Below, piece by piece: positions 24,070 to 35,405 of a stretch of 64,000 nt of DNA. Each line of letters starts with the position of its first letter. Position 1 is the first letter of the stretch. Under the pieces are notes generated by a model. It searched no databases. It saw only the letters and a program-made list of their open reading frames with translations, and had not been told where the DNA came from. Source of the DNA: Allomyces arbusculus (lineage: Eukaryota; Blastocladiomycota; Blastocladiomycetes; Blastocladiales; Blastocladiaceae); assembly GCA_027604705.1 (NCBI GenBank), contig JADHYV010000010.1, forward strand, positions 186,001 through 250,000, given 5' to 3'. A program made the translations under genes and the position numbers.

Positions 24070-25062
24070 AGCATGGTCGTAGACAGCGGGCGGTGCCGAT
24101 ACAAGCGGGTATTTCCAGTCGGCGAACATGTCGTAGAAATCGGGGTCGTTGGGGTCGATGCCCGGTGGTGACCCGAGATAGTAGTACCACTCGTAGGGCA
24201 ACGGAGTGATGCGCAACGGCATCAGATTCTGCAGTCGGCCGAGAACGCGTTCGAGCAGCGGGGCGGCGTGCTCAAGACGCGCGCTCTATTGCGCAGTGTG
24301 TGTTCGGGTGCAAATTGTTGATGAACGACCGGATCTTGACCTTGCCATTGTTGTCCACCGCAAAATCGGCGGGCAGCAGCTGAAACTTGTCCGGGACGTA
24401 CCTGCGCGAAATGCGGCGGTTCTTGAACAGCGAAGCAGGCGGCGCAACTGCGGGCGTGCCGCCGCCGAGATGTTCTTTCCGGTTAGCGAGCGTCGCGCGT
24501 ATGCCCTCGGACAGGGCGCGCGTGCGGCCATTGATGAGCGGGAAGAGCGACGGGTCTACTGCTCGAGCACCACTCGGTCCGACTGCGGCCGCCAGTTCTT
24601 GCCGCGTGCTGGTACGTTGTCGAGTAAATCGACAACGTGCTTGGCCAAGCTTGCGCGTACAGCTTCGGGTACCGCATCGTCCGACGCAAACATATAGTCG
24701 ACGGCCGCGGCTGTTGGCTCGCATAGGACCTGGTAATCGAGCTCCTTGAGCATGTTCTTCCAGTCCGGGTCGCGGCGAGTTGCCACGTCTGGGTCGAAAT
24801 CCGTGACTGTCAATGAGAGCCAGGACATGAGCAGAAAGTTGCGTTCCTCGCGCGACTCCTTGTCGTTCCAAGACTTGGCCCATTGGAAGTGGTTGCGCGC
24901 CATTTCGAGCAGGCGTGTCATGGCATGTTCGCGCAGCGTCATGGGCGGGTACAGGCACTGCCAGTTGTGCTCGATGGCATTGACGAGGGGCGCGGGCGTC
25001 GGGATCAACGACAGGTCGACGGCACGCTTGGAAGCATCCGAGGTGTGTGACAGATCCGACAT
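24070..25062 (-). pseudogene. DUF4246-family gene, decayed copy A
   Basis: The minus-strand start MSDLSHTSDAS matches the opening of the intact copy (MSDSHFDAL). The first 168 codons run in frame through DPDWKNMLKELDYQVLCEPT and ASDDAVPEAVRASL, parallel to the intact protein. A frameshift follows near 24559, where VDPSLFPLINGRT resumes in another frame. That frame continues through PDKFQLLPADFAVDN and SFINNLHPNTHCAIE and then meets a stop near 24272. Beyond it, homology persists in a third frame (LLERVLGRLQ, PLPYEWYYY). The C-terminal third, with the TALYYSDMVNIS and FPNMYQHQV blocks, is absent. At least two frame breaks make it non-functional. It lies inverted and about 14 kb from the main array. 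Confidence 0.8.
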
Positions 25063-25442
25063 GGCGAGCCAAGTGCTGATCAGTGTCGCGACCGAGAGAG
25101 AGAGAATGTCATGTTGTTACGGGCCATCGGTCGCCGTCTCGCGGAAACTTTGCACATGACCGCATCAGGTCGCTTTGATCAAGTGTGATCGGCCGTTCAT
25201 GAGCATGGGAGGGGTGCATGAACGTCGCGCATACACACCATGACCGTTCGGCCTGTCGACAACCAAGTCGGCCGACTCTGTCCTCGGCGCTGCCGCCTTG
25301 TTCTCAACTTGTGCAAAAGCTCATGTTTTGGAATGGATGATGTGTCAAACCAAAATCACAAACACCATCCTGCAGCCACCAACTATCCTGCCGAGGCGAC
25401 CTGACGCGCCTCCCTGCTCCCCATACTAATCAAAATTCCTCT
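25063..25442. other. intergenic, DUF4246 copy A to acyl-CoA oxidase 3' end
   Basis: Former promoter of the decayed DUF4246 copy and 3' flank of the oxidase. A short GA run occurs near 25098. No gene is seen. Confidence 0.45.
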
Positions 25443-27707
25443 TCACAACCGACTGCGGCTGGGCGCCGTGAGCGGGCGCACCTCCTTCTCCCAATAAGTG
25501 GGCGGCCCAAAGCAATTCGGCGCGCTCTGAATCGTGGCCAAGTACGCGCGGTACCCATCGCCATCGGCGCGCGCCAACGGCGCCTGCAAAATCCAATCCG
25601 GCAGCCCAAACGCATCCACAAGCGGCATCGCCTGGTCGCGCACCTTCGCGCACGCGTCGGCAAACTCAGCGTCCAACTGCTCCACCGCATCCCGCGCCCA
25701 CCCGTGCAAGAGCAAGTCGCGCGCAAACTGACGCAGGACGTCGAGCAGGTACAGTCGTGCCAGATGCACAAACGTCGGCTGCAGTGCCGCGGGCGCCGCG
25801 GCCGAGTCGCGCGTGGTCGGGGCCAAGTCTCCCGCGCGAATCCGGATCGCGCGCGCGAGGTACTGGTGCGTGTGCAGTTGCGCGACAGCCGAAATCTCGG
25901 CGTGCGCCGCGTTCCATGCCCGCGTCATTCCGCCCTTGGGTGCGCTCGCGAGGGACATGCCGAGCGCCTGCACCTTGGCCACGGCGAGCCATTGTAGGAC
26001 CGCATGAAGTTGCCCAAGACTTTTCCAATCGGACACAGTGGGCGGGACCCCTTCGGCAGCGAGCGCGACGGCCATGGGCAAGTACGCGACCGAGTCAGTC
26101 GGCGCGACGTTAGCCGCAAACTTGGACGGGTCGGCCATGGCCTTGCGCGCCATGGCCAGCACGTACCGCGCCGTCTGCTGCACGAGCACAGCGTTATCCC
26201 CGCCGCCGGTTGTCATGACCCCGTAGTCGCCAATGTAATCGGCGATCGCATTGTACCGCGAATACGCGTGTCCGCCCATGGCCCGGCGGCACCGTTCCAG
26301 GATATCCGCGCCGTCCCACGTCACGGTTGCTTTGATCCCGGCCGACAGCGCGTGCATATCCGGCAATCCCTGCAGCAACGCATTCGGCCCACCCTCCTCC
26401 ATCGCGTGCCACGTCGTCCACACAGCCCCGGCCGCCGCCATCACCGCATGCATCCTCGCCAACGCCGGCATCAATGCCGCCTGAATACTCGGGTAATCGA
26501 GCACCTGCGGATTGCCCGCGGGACCTTGTCGCCGCCCGGCCGCGTACCGCACCGCGATTGTCAGTGCTTGGTTGAGCATCATCGGGATCCCGCGCGTGAT
26601 CTCGAGCCGTTCCGGGATCAGACCCGCGTACGCGAGCCCCGCGGCGGCGGCGGGACTCACGTTATTCGCGGGATCGGCGTCCTCGGGGTTCAGGCCGGCA
26701 TGAAACGTGCCGTCGGCCGCGACGCGCGCCCACCGCGCGAGCATCGCGTCGCGCGGAACGCGCACGTGCGTGAACTGGATCCACCCGTTATCCAAACCGT
26801 TGCGGCCGGCTTTCGCGCCCACGTCGCCCGCGGTGACGCCCGGCATCAGTCGGCCCGTGACGGGGTCGCGGAGTGGCACGACGAACCAGTGCAGCCCGCA
26901 GTCCTGGCCACGCACGAGCAGGCGCGCCAAGCACGCCGTGTGAGTCGCGGTTTCGCCGGCCATCCCGATCCAAATTTTGGTCGCCATGAGCGAGGGCGTG
27001 TCAATGATGAAGTCGTGGTTGGCCGCGTCGTACGTGGCGGTGGTCTCGATGCCGCGCAGGTTCGACGAATGGCCGAGCTCGGTCATTGCAAAGCAGCCAA
27101 TTGATTCCCACGCGAGAATCTTTGGAACCCATTCGGCCTGCTGCGCGCGCGTGCCGAACAGGCGGAAGGAGCGCACGAAGAGGGCTTCGGTGACGAAGAG
27201 CCGCATCGAGAAGGACTCGGAGAGCTCGCTGGAGGCGCACACAAGGTCAGGTTATCGCCCTTCAGGTACCCCCAGAACGGTAGCAGCAGCAAAAACGTAC
27301 CACATGGCCGTCAAGAACAGTTCGTCGAGCTCCTTGTCTTTGAATGTGCGGCGCACCTCCACGACGCGACGCAGCTGGGCCATGGTCCTGTAGAATTCCC
27401 ACAGGCGTTCAGTCAGAAAACGTTCCTCACATACATGCCACAACATCAAAAGTCCGTACTTGGCGCGTAGCTCCGGGCGCGTCATGTCAAACGGATGCCC
27501 GCCCTCGAGCTGGAACGACAGAATCGGGTCGCGCTCGATAATGCGGTAGGCGAGCGCCATTTTGGCGGCACGGTCGGGCCCACCAAGCAAAAACGCGTGC
27601 ATTTCCTCGACGTCGAATTGCGCGCGCGCACGCTCGGCCGCGTAGTCGATCCGGCCTTGGTCGGCCGAAATGGCGACGACGCCCGTCTTGTCGCTGGTGT
27701 TGCTCAT
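25443..27707 (-). CDS. peroxisomal acyl-CoA oxidase
   Basis: Two exons (27707-27301, 27228-25443) encode 730 residues. The flavoenzyme carries out the first step of peroxisomal beta-oxidation, turning acyl-CoA into trans-2-enoyl-CoA while passing electrons to O2. The N-terminal helical domain (GGPDRAAKMALAYRIIE) is followed by the FAD and substrate region IGCFAMTELGHSSNLRGIE, TTATYD, and the conserved MATKIWIGMAGE. Further on, LERCRRAMGGHAYSRYN carries the catalytic Glu in the context usually written ECRxxCGGHGY; here GGHAY replaces GGHGY. The C-terminus is APSRSRL, ending SRL, an accepted type 1 peroxisomal signal. Length is normal for fungal POX proteins. The join restores LTAMCELSESFSMRL. 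The start is the first in-frame ATG. H2O2 made here would need peroxisomal catalase, not seen in the window. Confidence 0.94.
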
Positions 27708-28205
27708 GGTCGTTCAACGTGCAGCAAGTTGGTGGCCGCCGAACTGGGTTCGCGAGAGAACGGGTTCCGCGCGGGTCCTGGCCGATTTAAGGTCGTTGCA
27801 AGTACTGGCGCAGCAAGTCGCGTCGGTCGTGCGTCGGCGTAAGTGAGGTCGAAAATTCAACAGCGGATGGTGGTCGCTCTCTGAGCGTGTGCCGGCGGTG
27901 CCGATGTGGTTGTGCCGCCGGCTGGCTGTTCGTTGATGTCGATCGCACGATCCCTGCCTCGGAAAAACACTTCAACGGTTCGTTCGCATGTTGAGCAGTC
28001 GAAGATGTGTGAGAACTACGGAGCGCATTTGTGAGGAGAGAACTGCCATGATGTGTGGGTTGATCTCACAGAAATGCGGCTGCATTGGATTCTTGGCGGC
28101 CCAAGGGCCACAAACGCAGCAACTGCGGCGGTCAGCAAGTGCAATGGGACAATAAAATCGCTCTCCACCTTCTCCGCCCAAAGAGTGAACATTAAAAAAC
28201 GCCCA
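27708..28205. other. intergenic, acyl-CoA oxidase promoter
   Basis: About 500 bases upstream of the oxidase start and downstream of the next minus-strand gene. It holds the oxidase promoter; no oleate-response-like palindrome could be identified with confidence. Confidence 0.45.
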
Positions 28206-29369
28206 CTAGGCCGCCACCCGCGGCAAGCGCAGCCGCGGCGGTGGCGACCGCGCTCGCCTCGGCGGCACCAACGCAGACGGGTACCGGCACCATGCGCCGG
28301 CCGTGGCCAACGTGGCCCCCGCCGCTTCGGGTATGACACTTGTCACGGCCGCAACCGGCGACCCGGGCACTTGGTCGGCCATGGCAACCCCCAACGCGTC
28401 CTCGGCATCAATTGCAGCTGCACGTGCGGCTTCCGTATCGCCCTCGGGCACGAGCCCATCAAAATTGACAAACCCGGTGCGCGACGTGCGCACGGCGGCA
28501 AACGTGGCGAGCGCGCGCTTCGACATGGGCCGTGTCGCATCGAACACGGGCAAGTACCACGGGCACAGGATCTGCAGCTGCGCGTGCATGAAGTCGAGCT
28601 CGTCGCGGTCCGAGTCGTCGGAACTCGATTCGTCGGCAAGAACTTCGACGTGGTCGACCGGGTCAGCAGCATCGACAGCAGGAATGACTTGCTGTTGCTG
28701 TTGCTGCTGCTTGCGCTGCTGCTTGCGCTTGCGCTGCTCGGCTTTGCGTCGGCGCTGTGCCGCCGTGGCCAGAACCACGTCCTCGTCGTTGTCGAGCGCA
28801 TCTGAATCGGTATCGACCATGTGCGCTGCACTGAGCAGCGGCGACGGCGGCGGGGACGTATTGCGCGCAGCAGCTCCACCACCACGGCGCGTCGGCGTCG
28901 GTGTCGGCGGTGTTCCGAGCTGTCCCGACGTACGGCGCGACCGGCGCGACGACCTGCGCGGTGTCGGTGACGCCAGGCCGAATTCGTCGTCCATGCCGTC
29001 GACCGTCCACTGCGTGCCGCTTGGTGTTCGTGGAGACGACGCTCCCGCCTGCAAGTTGAGCGGCGGCGGCGGACTAGCTACGGCGCGCAGGTCGCTCCAG
29101 TTGCGCCGGCCTGAGTCGCGCCTTGCTCTTGGCGTGAGCGGCGAGGACACGGATGGCGCGGACAGGGCCAGGGACTGCATGGCCAAAGTGAGGTCGAGAT
29201 CGGGCTGCTTGCCGCCGCGGCGGTGCGCGTGGGTGCGGGCACTTGGACTGGTGCCGCTGTTGCTTGCGCCGCCGAGCGGGGACCCGAGGATGTTAGCGGG
29301 CGCGGGCGACGGCGAGCGGTCGCGCGCGTCAAAGCTGGCGCGAGGGGACGAGCGCTTCTTGCGGGCCAT
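28206..29369 (-). CDS. unrecognised disordered protein with Gln-rich coiled segment
   Basis: A single open frame of 387 residues beginning MARKKRSSPRAS. The N-terminal half is basic and rich in Ser/Pro with many SP/TP sites and RRSSRRSRR, suggesting nuclear location. A strongly charged helix at about 215-235 (QRRRKAEQRKRKQQRK) leads into poly-Gln. An acidic, more ordered stretch follows (SSSDDSDRDELDFMHAQLQI, LCPWYLPVFDATRPMSKRA). The tail is low complexity and ends in RLPRVAA. The ordered patch around 250-300 is the best candidate for a conserved domain, but I do not recognise it. It may carry unrecognised introns, since the last 60 residues look less like real coding sequence. It diverges from QCR6. 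Confidence 0.6.
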   Translation of the reverse strand: MARKKRSSPRASFDARDRSPSPAPANILGSPLGGASNSGTSPSARTHAHRRGGKQPDLDLTLAMQSLALSAPSVSSPLTPRARRDSGRRNWSDLRAVASPPPPLNLQAGASSPRTPSGTQWTVDGMDDEFGLASPTPRRSSRRSRRTSGQLGTPPTPTPTRRGGGAAARNTSPPPSPLLSAAHMVDTDSDALDNDEDVVLATAAQRRRKAEQRKRKQQRKQQQQQQQVIPAVDAADPVDHVEVLADESSSDDSDRDELDFMHAQLQILCPWYLPVFDATRPMSKRALATFAAVRTSRTGFVNFDGLVPEGDTEAARAAAIDAEDALGVAMADQVPGSPVAAVTSVIPEAAGATLATAGAWCRYPSALVPPRRARSPPPRLRLPRVAA

Positions 29370-30036
29370 GATGGGGTGGTTGGTACTTGGTGCGAAAAGC
29401 GCTTGAATGCGATGAGCGTGGGTTACGGCGGCAGGGCGAGCAGCAGCGAGGGTGGAGAAGAGGCGGGCGCGGGTGTGTTGTGCATTGGTATGGACCGTGT
29501 GTCGGCACGGAGAGCGTGGGCACGAAGACGGGTACGCGCGAGGTGGTGGAAGTGGTGGTTGTCGAGCACGAGGTCGGTCCCTTCGCGTGTCGGGGTCGTT
29601 GGCGTTGGCGAGGTGAGCCGCTGCACGTCGGAGAGTTGCGGCCGATGCACGTGCGTTTGCGGTGGCTCGGTAGTTTTAAGCCGATTTTCGATGAGATCGC
29701 CTGTTGGAGTGCGCTTTCAGGATGGTTTTCCAGCAGGACTGCGCCTTGCATTTCACGTTAAACAAACCAAGCCGAAACCCGCACAAACTCGCGGCGCTGG
29801 AAATCAGGTTATGGAGGCGTTTGAATCGGCTCCGGCTGCTCAGGGTTTGGATCATACAGCACGTGGTTTCGGCTGATGCCAAAACCTGTTTGCCTTGCCT
29901 TTTGATTTTCGTTTGCTTTGCAGTTGGCAGCGCCCATCGTCAACGAGCTGGATTCGGCCGGCCATCGTCGCTGCCCTTGGAACCGCTACTGCTTCGTCGC
30001 CGACCGTCGCGTGCAACTACCCGCATTCAAGTCAAC
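29370..30036. promoter_or_regulatory. divergent promoter region, unknown protein / QCR6
   Basis: These 667 bases separate two divergent start codons. The part near QCR6 is more AT-rich, as expected for a strong promoter. No defined element could be assigned. Confidence 0.45.
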
Positions 30037-30510
30037 ATGGCCGCCACCGACAAGTTCATCAACGTCGTGCACTGCGAGGAGGAGGAAGAGGAGGAAGTCG
30101 CCATCCAGGACCCCAAGGAAATCATCGACGAGGGTAAATCATCACCCACTTATGGACCTCTTGCCCGACATGTTAATGTGCCGAGTGCTGACGCTTGATT
30201 GCGCCTGCTCATTTCCCAGCCTGCGGTAACACGTCGGCGTGCGCCGCCATGAAGGCCAAGATGGACGAGTGCACGGCCCGCGTCGAGGACGGTGCCCACG
30301 AGACGTGCGTCGAGGAGTTCTTCCACGTACGTTGCGGTTGTGTTCGTGCGTTCGTGAGCGACGGCCCCTTCTGCGATGAGAGCGGCCCGCTCGACCCAAA
30401 ACTGCATATTGGCTGACCAGAACCCGAAATTGCTCCCTCTTTGCGTTCTCCAGTTCCAGAAGTGCGTTGACGCCTGCACGAGCGCCCAGCTCTTCTCCAA
30501 GCTCAAGTAA
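30037..30510 (+). CDS. QCR6: cytochrome bc1 complex hinge protein (subunit 6)
   Basis: Three exons (30037-30133, 30220-30326, 30454-30510) encode 86 residues. This small acidic subunit of mitochondrial respiratory complex III sits on the intermembrane side next to cytochrome c1 and helps its docking with cytochrome c. The N-terminus carries an acidic run (CEEEEEEEVAIQD), then the UCR-hinge fold with paired cysteines (ACGNTSACAAMKAKMDEC; HETCVEEFFHFQKCVDAC) expected to form a disulfide-linked helical hairpin. It ends SAQLFSKLK. Length is close to that of short hinge proteins of animals, while the yeast protein has a longer acidic leader. All joins restore the family spacing. Confidence 0.93.
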
Positions 30511-30747
30511 AGCGCTGGCGCCCTGCTTCCCCTCGTTGCTGTCCGCTTTTCGAGTCGAGTGGGAGGTTCCCCGCGGACTGGCCGACTGTTCGCGGCCGCA
30601 TCTTCATCGCGACCGACAGAGCGCGCCGTCCCAGTCACCTATTCGCGTGGACCTCGTGTATTTTCTGTTTTTCGTCTTCGTCGCCGTCTTTTTCATACGC
30701 TCTAGCCTGGCCAATAACAACCCCATCTTCTTTGCCATCATCTTCCA

Positions 30748-33419
30748 CTACTTGAACTGCTCAGCCAACGATTCGTAATACGCGACCATCTCGCGCGTCA
30801 ACGTCGGCACCCACCGCGCCTGCGCCTCACGCAAGTGCGCGACCGACACGGCCGCGTCCCCACGCCGCAGGCACCCGAGCGCGGCCTCGCGGCACATGTT
30901 TTCAATATCGGCACCCGTCGCACCCGGAACCTACACCCATTTCCAGTCAGTCAGGAGCTCGAGAAACACGGCCCAATTCCAACACCGCAGCATACCTCCT
31001 CGGCGAAGGCCGCCAAGTCCTCTCCTGTCACCGCCGCCGGCATCCTGCGCAAATAGACGTCAAAAATCGCCTTGCGCTCCTGCGCATCCGGCGCGCGCAC
31101 ATACACTGCGCGATCCAGTCGTCCGGACCGCACGAGCGCCGGGTCGAGCCGGTCCGGGTGATTCGTCGCGGCCACCACGACCACGCTCTTCCCAAGCGCT
31201 TCCCCTTCTCCACCGCCCTCAATCCCATCCATCTCATTCAAGAGCGTCGTCAGAACCCGCTCGCGCGTCGGGTCCGATTCGCCGCCGCCGGCACCGCCGG
31301 TAAGCCCGCGCGACCCGACGAGCGTGTCAATTTCATCGAGGAACAGGAGCGAGGGGGCCGCGAGTCGCGCGCGGTGAAAGGCGCCGCGAATCGTGGCCTC
31401 GGCTTCGCCGACGTGGCTGCCGAAAATGTCGGCTGGGCTCAGCGTGAAGAAACTGGCTTTGAGGTGCGACGCGAGGATGCGGACGAAAGTCGTCTTGGAA
31501 CATCCGGGCGGGCCGTACAGGAGGAGGCCTCGCGGGGTGGTCAGGCCGAGTCGTGACAGTTGCTCACGGCGTTCGAGTGGCCATTGGACGGTTTGCGTGA
31601 TTTTCTGGAGACGAAAAGCGGAAGGATCAGTGCGCGCAACGGAACTATCATCGCGGAAAGGAAAAAGAATCAAAAACGGACCTGCTTGACGTCGTCGAGC
31701 CCGCCAATATCGTCCCACGTCAGAATGCGGTCCAGCGCGACCGCGTGCCCACGGCGCAAACTCGGCGGCACGCGCTTCAACGCCGTGAGCAAGTCCTGCA
31801 CGCGCACCACCCCACCATCCGTGCCCACAACCTCGCGACACGCTTCGCGCACGAGCGCGGCCAAATCCGCACCGACGTACCCCGGCGTGCACTCGGCGAG
31901 CGTCGGCAACCACGCATCCACATCGTCCGCGACCGGCACTTGACCCAACAACGACTTGAGCACCTTACCCCTCACCTCGGCCCCCGGCGGTGCAACCACC
32001 ACCTCGCGATCAAACCTTCCCGGCCGACGCAGAGCGGGATCAATCGCGTTCGGCCGATTCGTCGCGGCCACAACCACCACGCGCCCCATACCCCTCCGCA
32101 TCCCGTCCATGAGCGTCAACAACTGCGCGACCACACGGTGCATCACAGAGGACCCCGCATCCGCACGGTTCGGCGCCAGCGCATCAACTTCGTCTAGGAA
32201 CACGACCACGGGACGGCCCGTATCCGCGACGGAAGTTGCGGCCGCGAATCGCGCGCGAAGTTGCCGTTCGGATTCGCCGGGGTATGGACTCAGCACGTCG
32301 GGCCCCGCAACGATTTCGAGGTGCGCGCCGCACGCCATGGCGACGCGCGAGACGACGTAGGTCTTGCCGCATCCAGGTGGGCCGGAGAGGAGCAGGCCTC
32401 GGGGGGCGTCGATCCCAATGTGCGAGTACAGCCGCGGGTGCAGGAGCGGGCCGGCGACCATGTCGTAGAGCTGCGTGAATACAGATTCGAGGCCAGCCGG
32501 TGGGGTGATGGAGGATAGGGGAGGGGTGATGGGTGCGGCCGTGGACGACAGAATCGAGGAGGTTGGCCGCAGGCTCGAGGATACGAGTTGAATCGCGGTC
32601 CAGGGCACGATTTGGCCGTACGTGACGGATTCGGCGAATGCGATGATCTGCAGAGACGTATCAGTGAGCACGCTCGGCCATCGGCATTCCACTTTTGCAG
32701 TAGCGACACGAACCTGCACGGTGAAGCCGCTCGTCTTGGCAAAGTAACCTGGGGCCACGACGAGGTCCTGCAATTCCTGCGCCACGAGCTGCACAAATCG
32801 AATTACAACAGTCAGATTCACTGCTCTCTCAAGAGTGTAATCGGTTCGCACGCACCATATTTCGCGTTTCTTGATCCAGGTCCCAAAACACCGTCTTGTC
32901 ATCGTGAAGCGCAACGACTGCGACGCGGACCGTGGCGACGAGATGCGGCTCAATGACCTGGAACACGGCTTCGGCAACGCAGCGGAGATCAGAATCGCCG
33001 CTCTTCTTATCCGCATTTTGCGCAAAACGCACCAGATGACGAGCGGTTACCCGGCAACAGCGGCGCGTCTGTCGACCACCGGCTCATGACCGCGGGACGA
33101 GCGAGCGTCGCGTAGGCGGTCTCGGGTAGCGCCGAGCCCGCGGCCGATGCGAGGCTCAGAAATGTGACAGATTCCTGGACGCGAGCGTGATCAGACTCGC
33201 GGAAAAACCGTCAAGTCCGTTGAATCGTGACGAGCGAACCTCAGCGCATTCGATCCGGAGCCACGCAGGATCGTTCCCAGACCGCGCCCGATTTCCGATT
33301 AGACGGGCATAATCTTTCGGCGGAAGATGGCATCGGTTGTGGCCAAGTCCAGTGGCTGGATGCACAGATAGCGGAAGCTGGACAGTCGTGACTTGGTTGG
33401 CGGTTGCTGGTCTGGGCAT
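30748..33419 (-). CDS. AFG2: AAA ATPase of the AFG2/Drg1 (SPATA5) family
   Basis: Seven exons (33419-33240, 33174-33051, 32968-32856, 32788-32714, 32647-31682, 31604-30996, 30930-30748) encode 749 residues. In yeast this hexameric ATPase releases shuttling factors from cytoplasmic pre-60S particles. An N-domain of about 230 residues (GLGHNRCHLPPKDYARLIG; VVAPGYFAKTSGFTVQ) precedes two AAA modules. D1 has Walker A GPPGCGKT (about 253-260) and Walker B VVVFLDEVDA, with AATNRPNAIDPALRRPGRFD. D2 has GPPGCSKT (517-524), the Ser variant typical of AFG2, with LLFLDEID and GRLDRAVYV. It ends EMVAYYESLAEQFK. Most similar proteins are 750-800 residues long. CDC48 itself is less likely because of the GCSK motif and the N-domain. 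The exon 2 to 3 join, across an 82-base intron, is the least certain. Only 222 bases separate its start from divergent BCD1. Confidence 0.88.
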
Positions 33420-33641
33420 CGTGCTGAGGGTCGATTAAGCGGGTGGACAGGTCTTGGTGCAATGATTTGCGCGCTCTCGCAGGCACAGTTGGTGCAAAAT
33501 TCGAGGTGTCGCAATGCAGCAAGAAGGGCAAGGGTGGGAATGACTGTGATCAAGATGTGTTGTGGGTCTGCACAGTTTCCTCATTTCGTCGCAGCCGATT
33601 TGGTTCTCTCTCCTCGCAGCGCTGCAACCTCACTCGTGACC
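33420..33641. promoter_or_regulatory. compact divergent promoter AFG2 / BCD1
   Basis: Only 222 bases lie between the two start codons, so both 5' leaders and promoters share this space. Both products act in ribosome production, which makes a common bidirectional control element plausible. I see no TATA box. Confidence 0.55.
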
Positions 33642-34962
33642 ATGTCAACAGCACCGACCACACCGGCACCACCATCTGCACCCGAATCATCAGCGCAAGC
33701 ACCAGCATCGACACCAGCAACTGGAAAAGCGCAATGCGGCGTGTGTGCGGTCAATGACGCCAAGTACAAGTGCCCACGATGCTCTGCGCGCACCTGCAGC
33801 CTCGCCTGCGTCAAGCAGCACAAGGCCGCGGAAAACTGTGACGGGCAGCGGTCCAAGACGCATTTCGTGAGTATGGAGCAGTATGACGAGAACACGCTCT
33901 ACAGCGGTGGGTGCATCCATCCATTTCCGCGACTGTGGGTCTCGCGTAGGCAGCACCCTCATTGCGATTATGCTGGTGAACAGACTACACGTTTCTCGAG
34001 GACGTGGCACGCACCGCCGACGTGTCCGCACGAGCGCGCGTCAAGGACCCGGTCATCCATAAAGTTGCTGGCCCGCGTGCCGCACGTGCCGGCAAGTTGA
34101 CGCCCAAGCAGCGGTACCTCGTCACGCAGGCGGGAAAGCGCGGCGTGCGATTGCGGTTCTTGCCACGCGGCATGTCGCGCGCGTCCGCGAACCAGAGCTA
34201 CTACGATGCCAAGTATGTTTGCATCTATTTGCGGTGTTGCGAATGAATCGGTCATTCTGATGCTGATTCGTTTGGAACAGGCAAGACAAGCTTTTCTGGA
34301 CCATCGAATTCGTCTTCGTCGACCTACCCGCCGAAAACTCCGACACGACCTCGTCCGAGTCGCTGACCGTGACTCTACCGCGCGTCCACGCCACCGCCAC
34401 GCTCGCGTCGGCCATGGCGCCGCTCTTCGACCCGGCCTCGCCGCAATCGCTCAAGGACCCGCACACGCACGCGCGGCTCAAAGCCTGGTACGGCGACTCG
34501 GCGACGCACATGTACCTTAAGCGGCCCTTCCCTCACGCGAACGCCCGGAACGTGCCTGCGGTCGTTGCGCTCGCCACCGACCAGCTGCTCATGGACGCGA
34601 TCCAGTCGCAGGTACTCGTCGAGTTCCCGACGGTGTGGGTTACGCGCGAGCCGATCCAGCCGGAAGTCGCGTACGTGGTCCCGCCGGCGGGGAGTGAGCC
34701 TGCACCAAAGGAAGGGGCCGAGGAGGGTGAGGTGGACGACGAGGAGGAGGATGGCGAGATTGCCGAGGTGGATATGGAGGACCCGGTGCCCGCGGGGTTG
34801 CCAGATGATGAGGGCGAGGATGCGGTGGGTGAAAACGAAGAGGCGGGGCTGTTGCCGTCGGTGCCGTCGCTCGCCGCGTTTGTGCAGTCGCTCGCACCGG
34901 ATCAGCTGGACAAACTCGAGTCGGCGCTGCTCACGGACATGGGCGGCGCGACGTCAGGTTGA
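33642..34962 (+). CDS. BCD1: box C/D snoRNP assembly protein with HIT zinc finger
   Basis: Three exons (33642-33906, 33984-34212, 34281-34962) encode 391 residues. BCD1/ZNHIT6 is a nuclear factor needed for box C/D snoRNA accumulation and Nop58 loading. After an Ala/Pro/Ser-rich leader, a HIT-type zinc finger spans residues 32-66 (CGVCAVNDAKYKCPRC, then CSLACVKQHKAAENC). The second join gives YSDYTFLEDVAR, a BCD1 signature. The core continues with ASANQSYYDAKQDKLFWTIE and VDLPAENSD, and ends in an acidic tail (EEGEVDDEEEDGEIAEVDME). Length and domain order match the family. Other HIT-finger proteins are excluded by the LEDVAR and FWTIE segments. It is transcribed divergently from AFG2. Confidence 0.92.
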
Positions 34963-35405
34963 GGATGGTTGTTGAGCGAGGGAGAAAGAGGCTGAAATGG
35001 GCGTGTTGGGTTTAGGGCGTGTATTGAATGAACAGATGGAAGTTGGATGAGCAGATGGAAGTGATGTGACCAACAGCTCGATTTTTTTTTTTTCTTGCTC
35101 CGACTATTCAACAGGTAAGCAAAAGTGGCGCCGGGACTTTAGGACCATTCCTCTCCGAACTAAAAGCATTGTGTTGCACGCTGGATCCTTCCACATCTGC
35201 GTCTCGCCAGTTTCGCTGATACTCTCAAAGCATCGCATGGCCTGAACCTAGTTTGAACAACCACGGGCATATTCCGGAGCCGCAACGCCGCGTCCGTGCA
35301 TAAGCGGCCAAATCATTTGTGGGGCTGGCAAGACAAGCAACAAACAGTTTCATTAGGATTGCCGGTTGGACGCACAAGAGAAGACATCACAGCTGGAATG
35401 TCTGG
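34963..35405. other. convergent 3' regions, BCD1 and F-box/LRR gene
   Basis: It holds the two 3' ends, with a T13 run near 35082-35094 that may mark a poly(A)-related or slippage-prone site. No gene is seen. Confidence 0.45.

Noticed and set aside
26004-27104. A 366-codon plus-strand frame, Arg/His-rich
   Set aside because: Antisense to the acyl-CoA oxidase, with no domain and codon pattern of a shadow frame.
30951-31913. A single-exon reading through the second AAA module from a GTG start
   Set aside because: The N-terminal 100 residues come from an intron and from the wrong frame of the first AAA module; the spliced AFG2 model accounts for all motifs.
32969-33050. Coding frame reading NADKKSGDSDLRCVAEA before the AFG2 VFQVIEPH segment
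   Set aside because: It lacks a start codon and is explained as an 82-base intron with a ctgat branch site; joining 33051 to 32968 keeps frame with the upstream N-domain exons. This is the least certain join of that gene.
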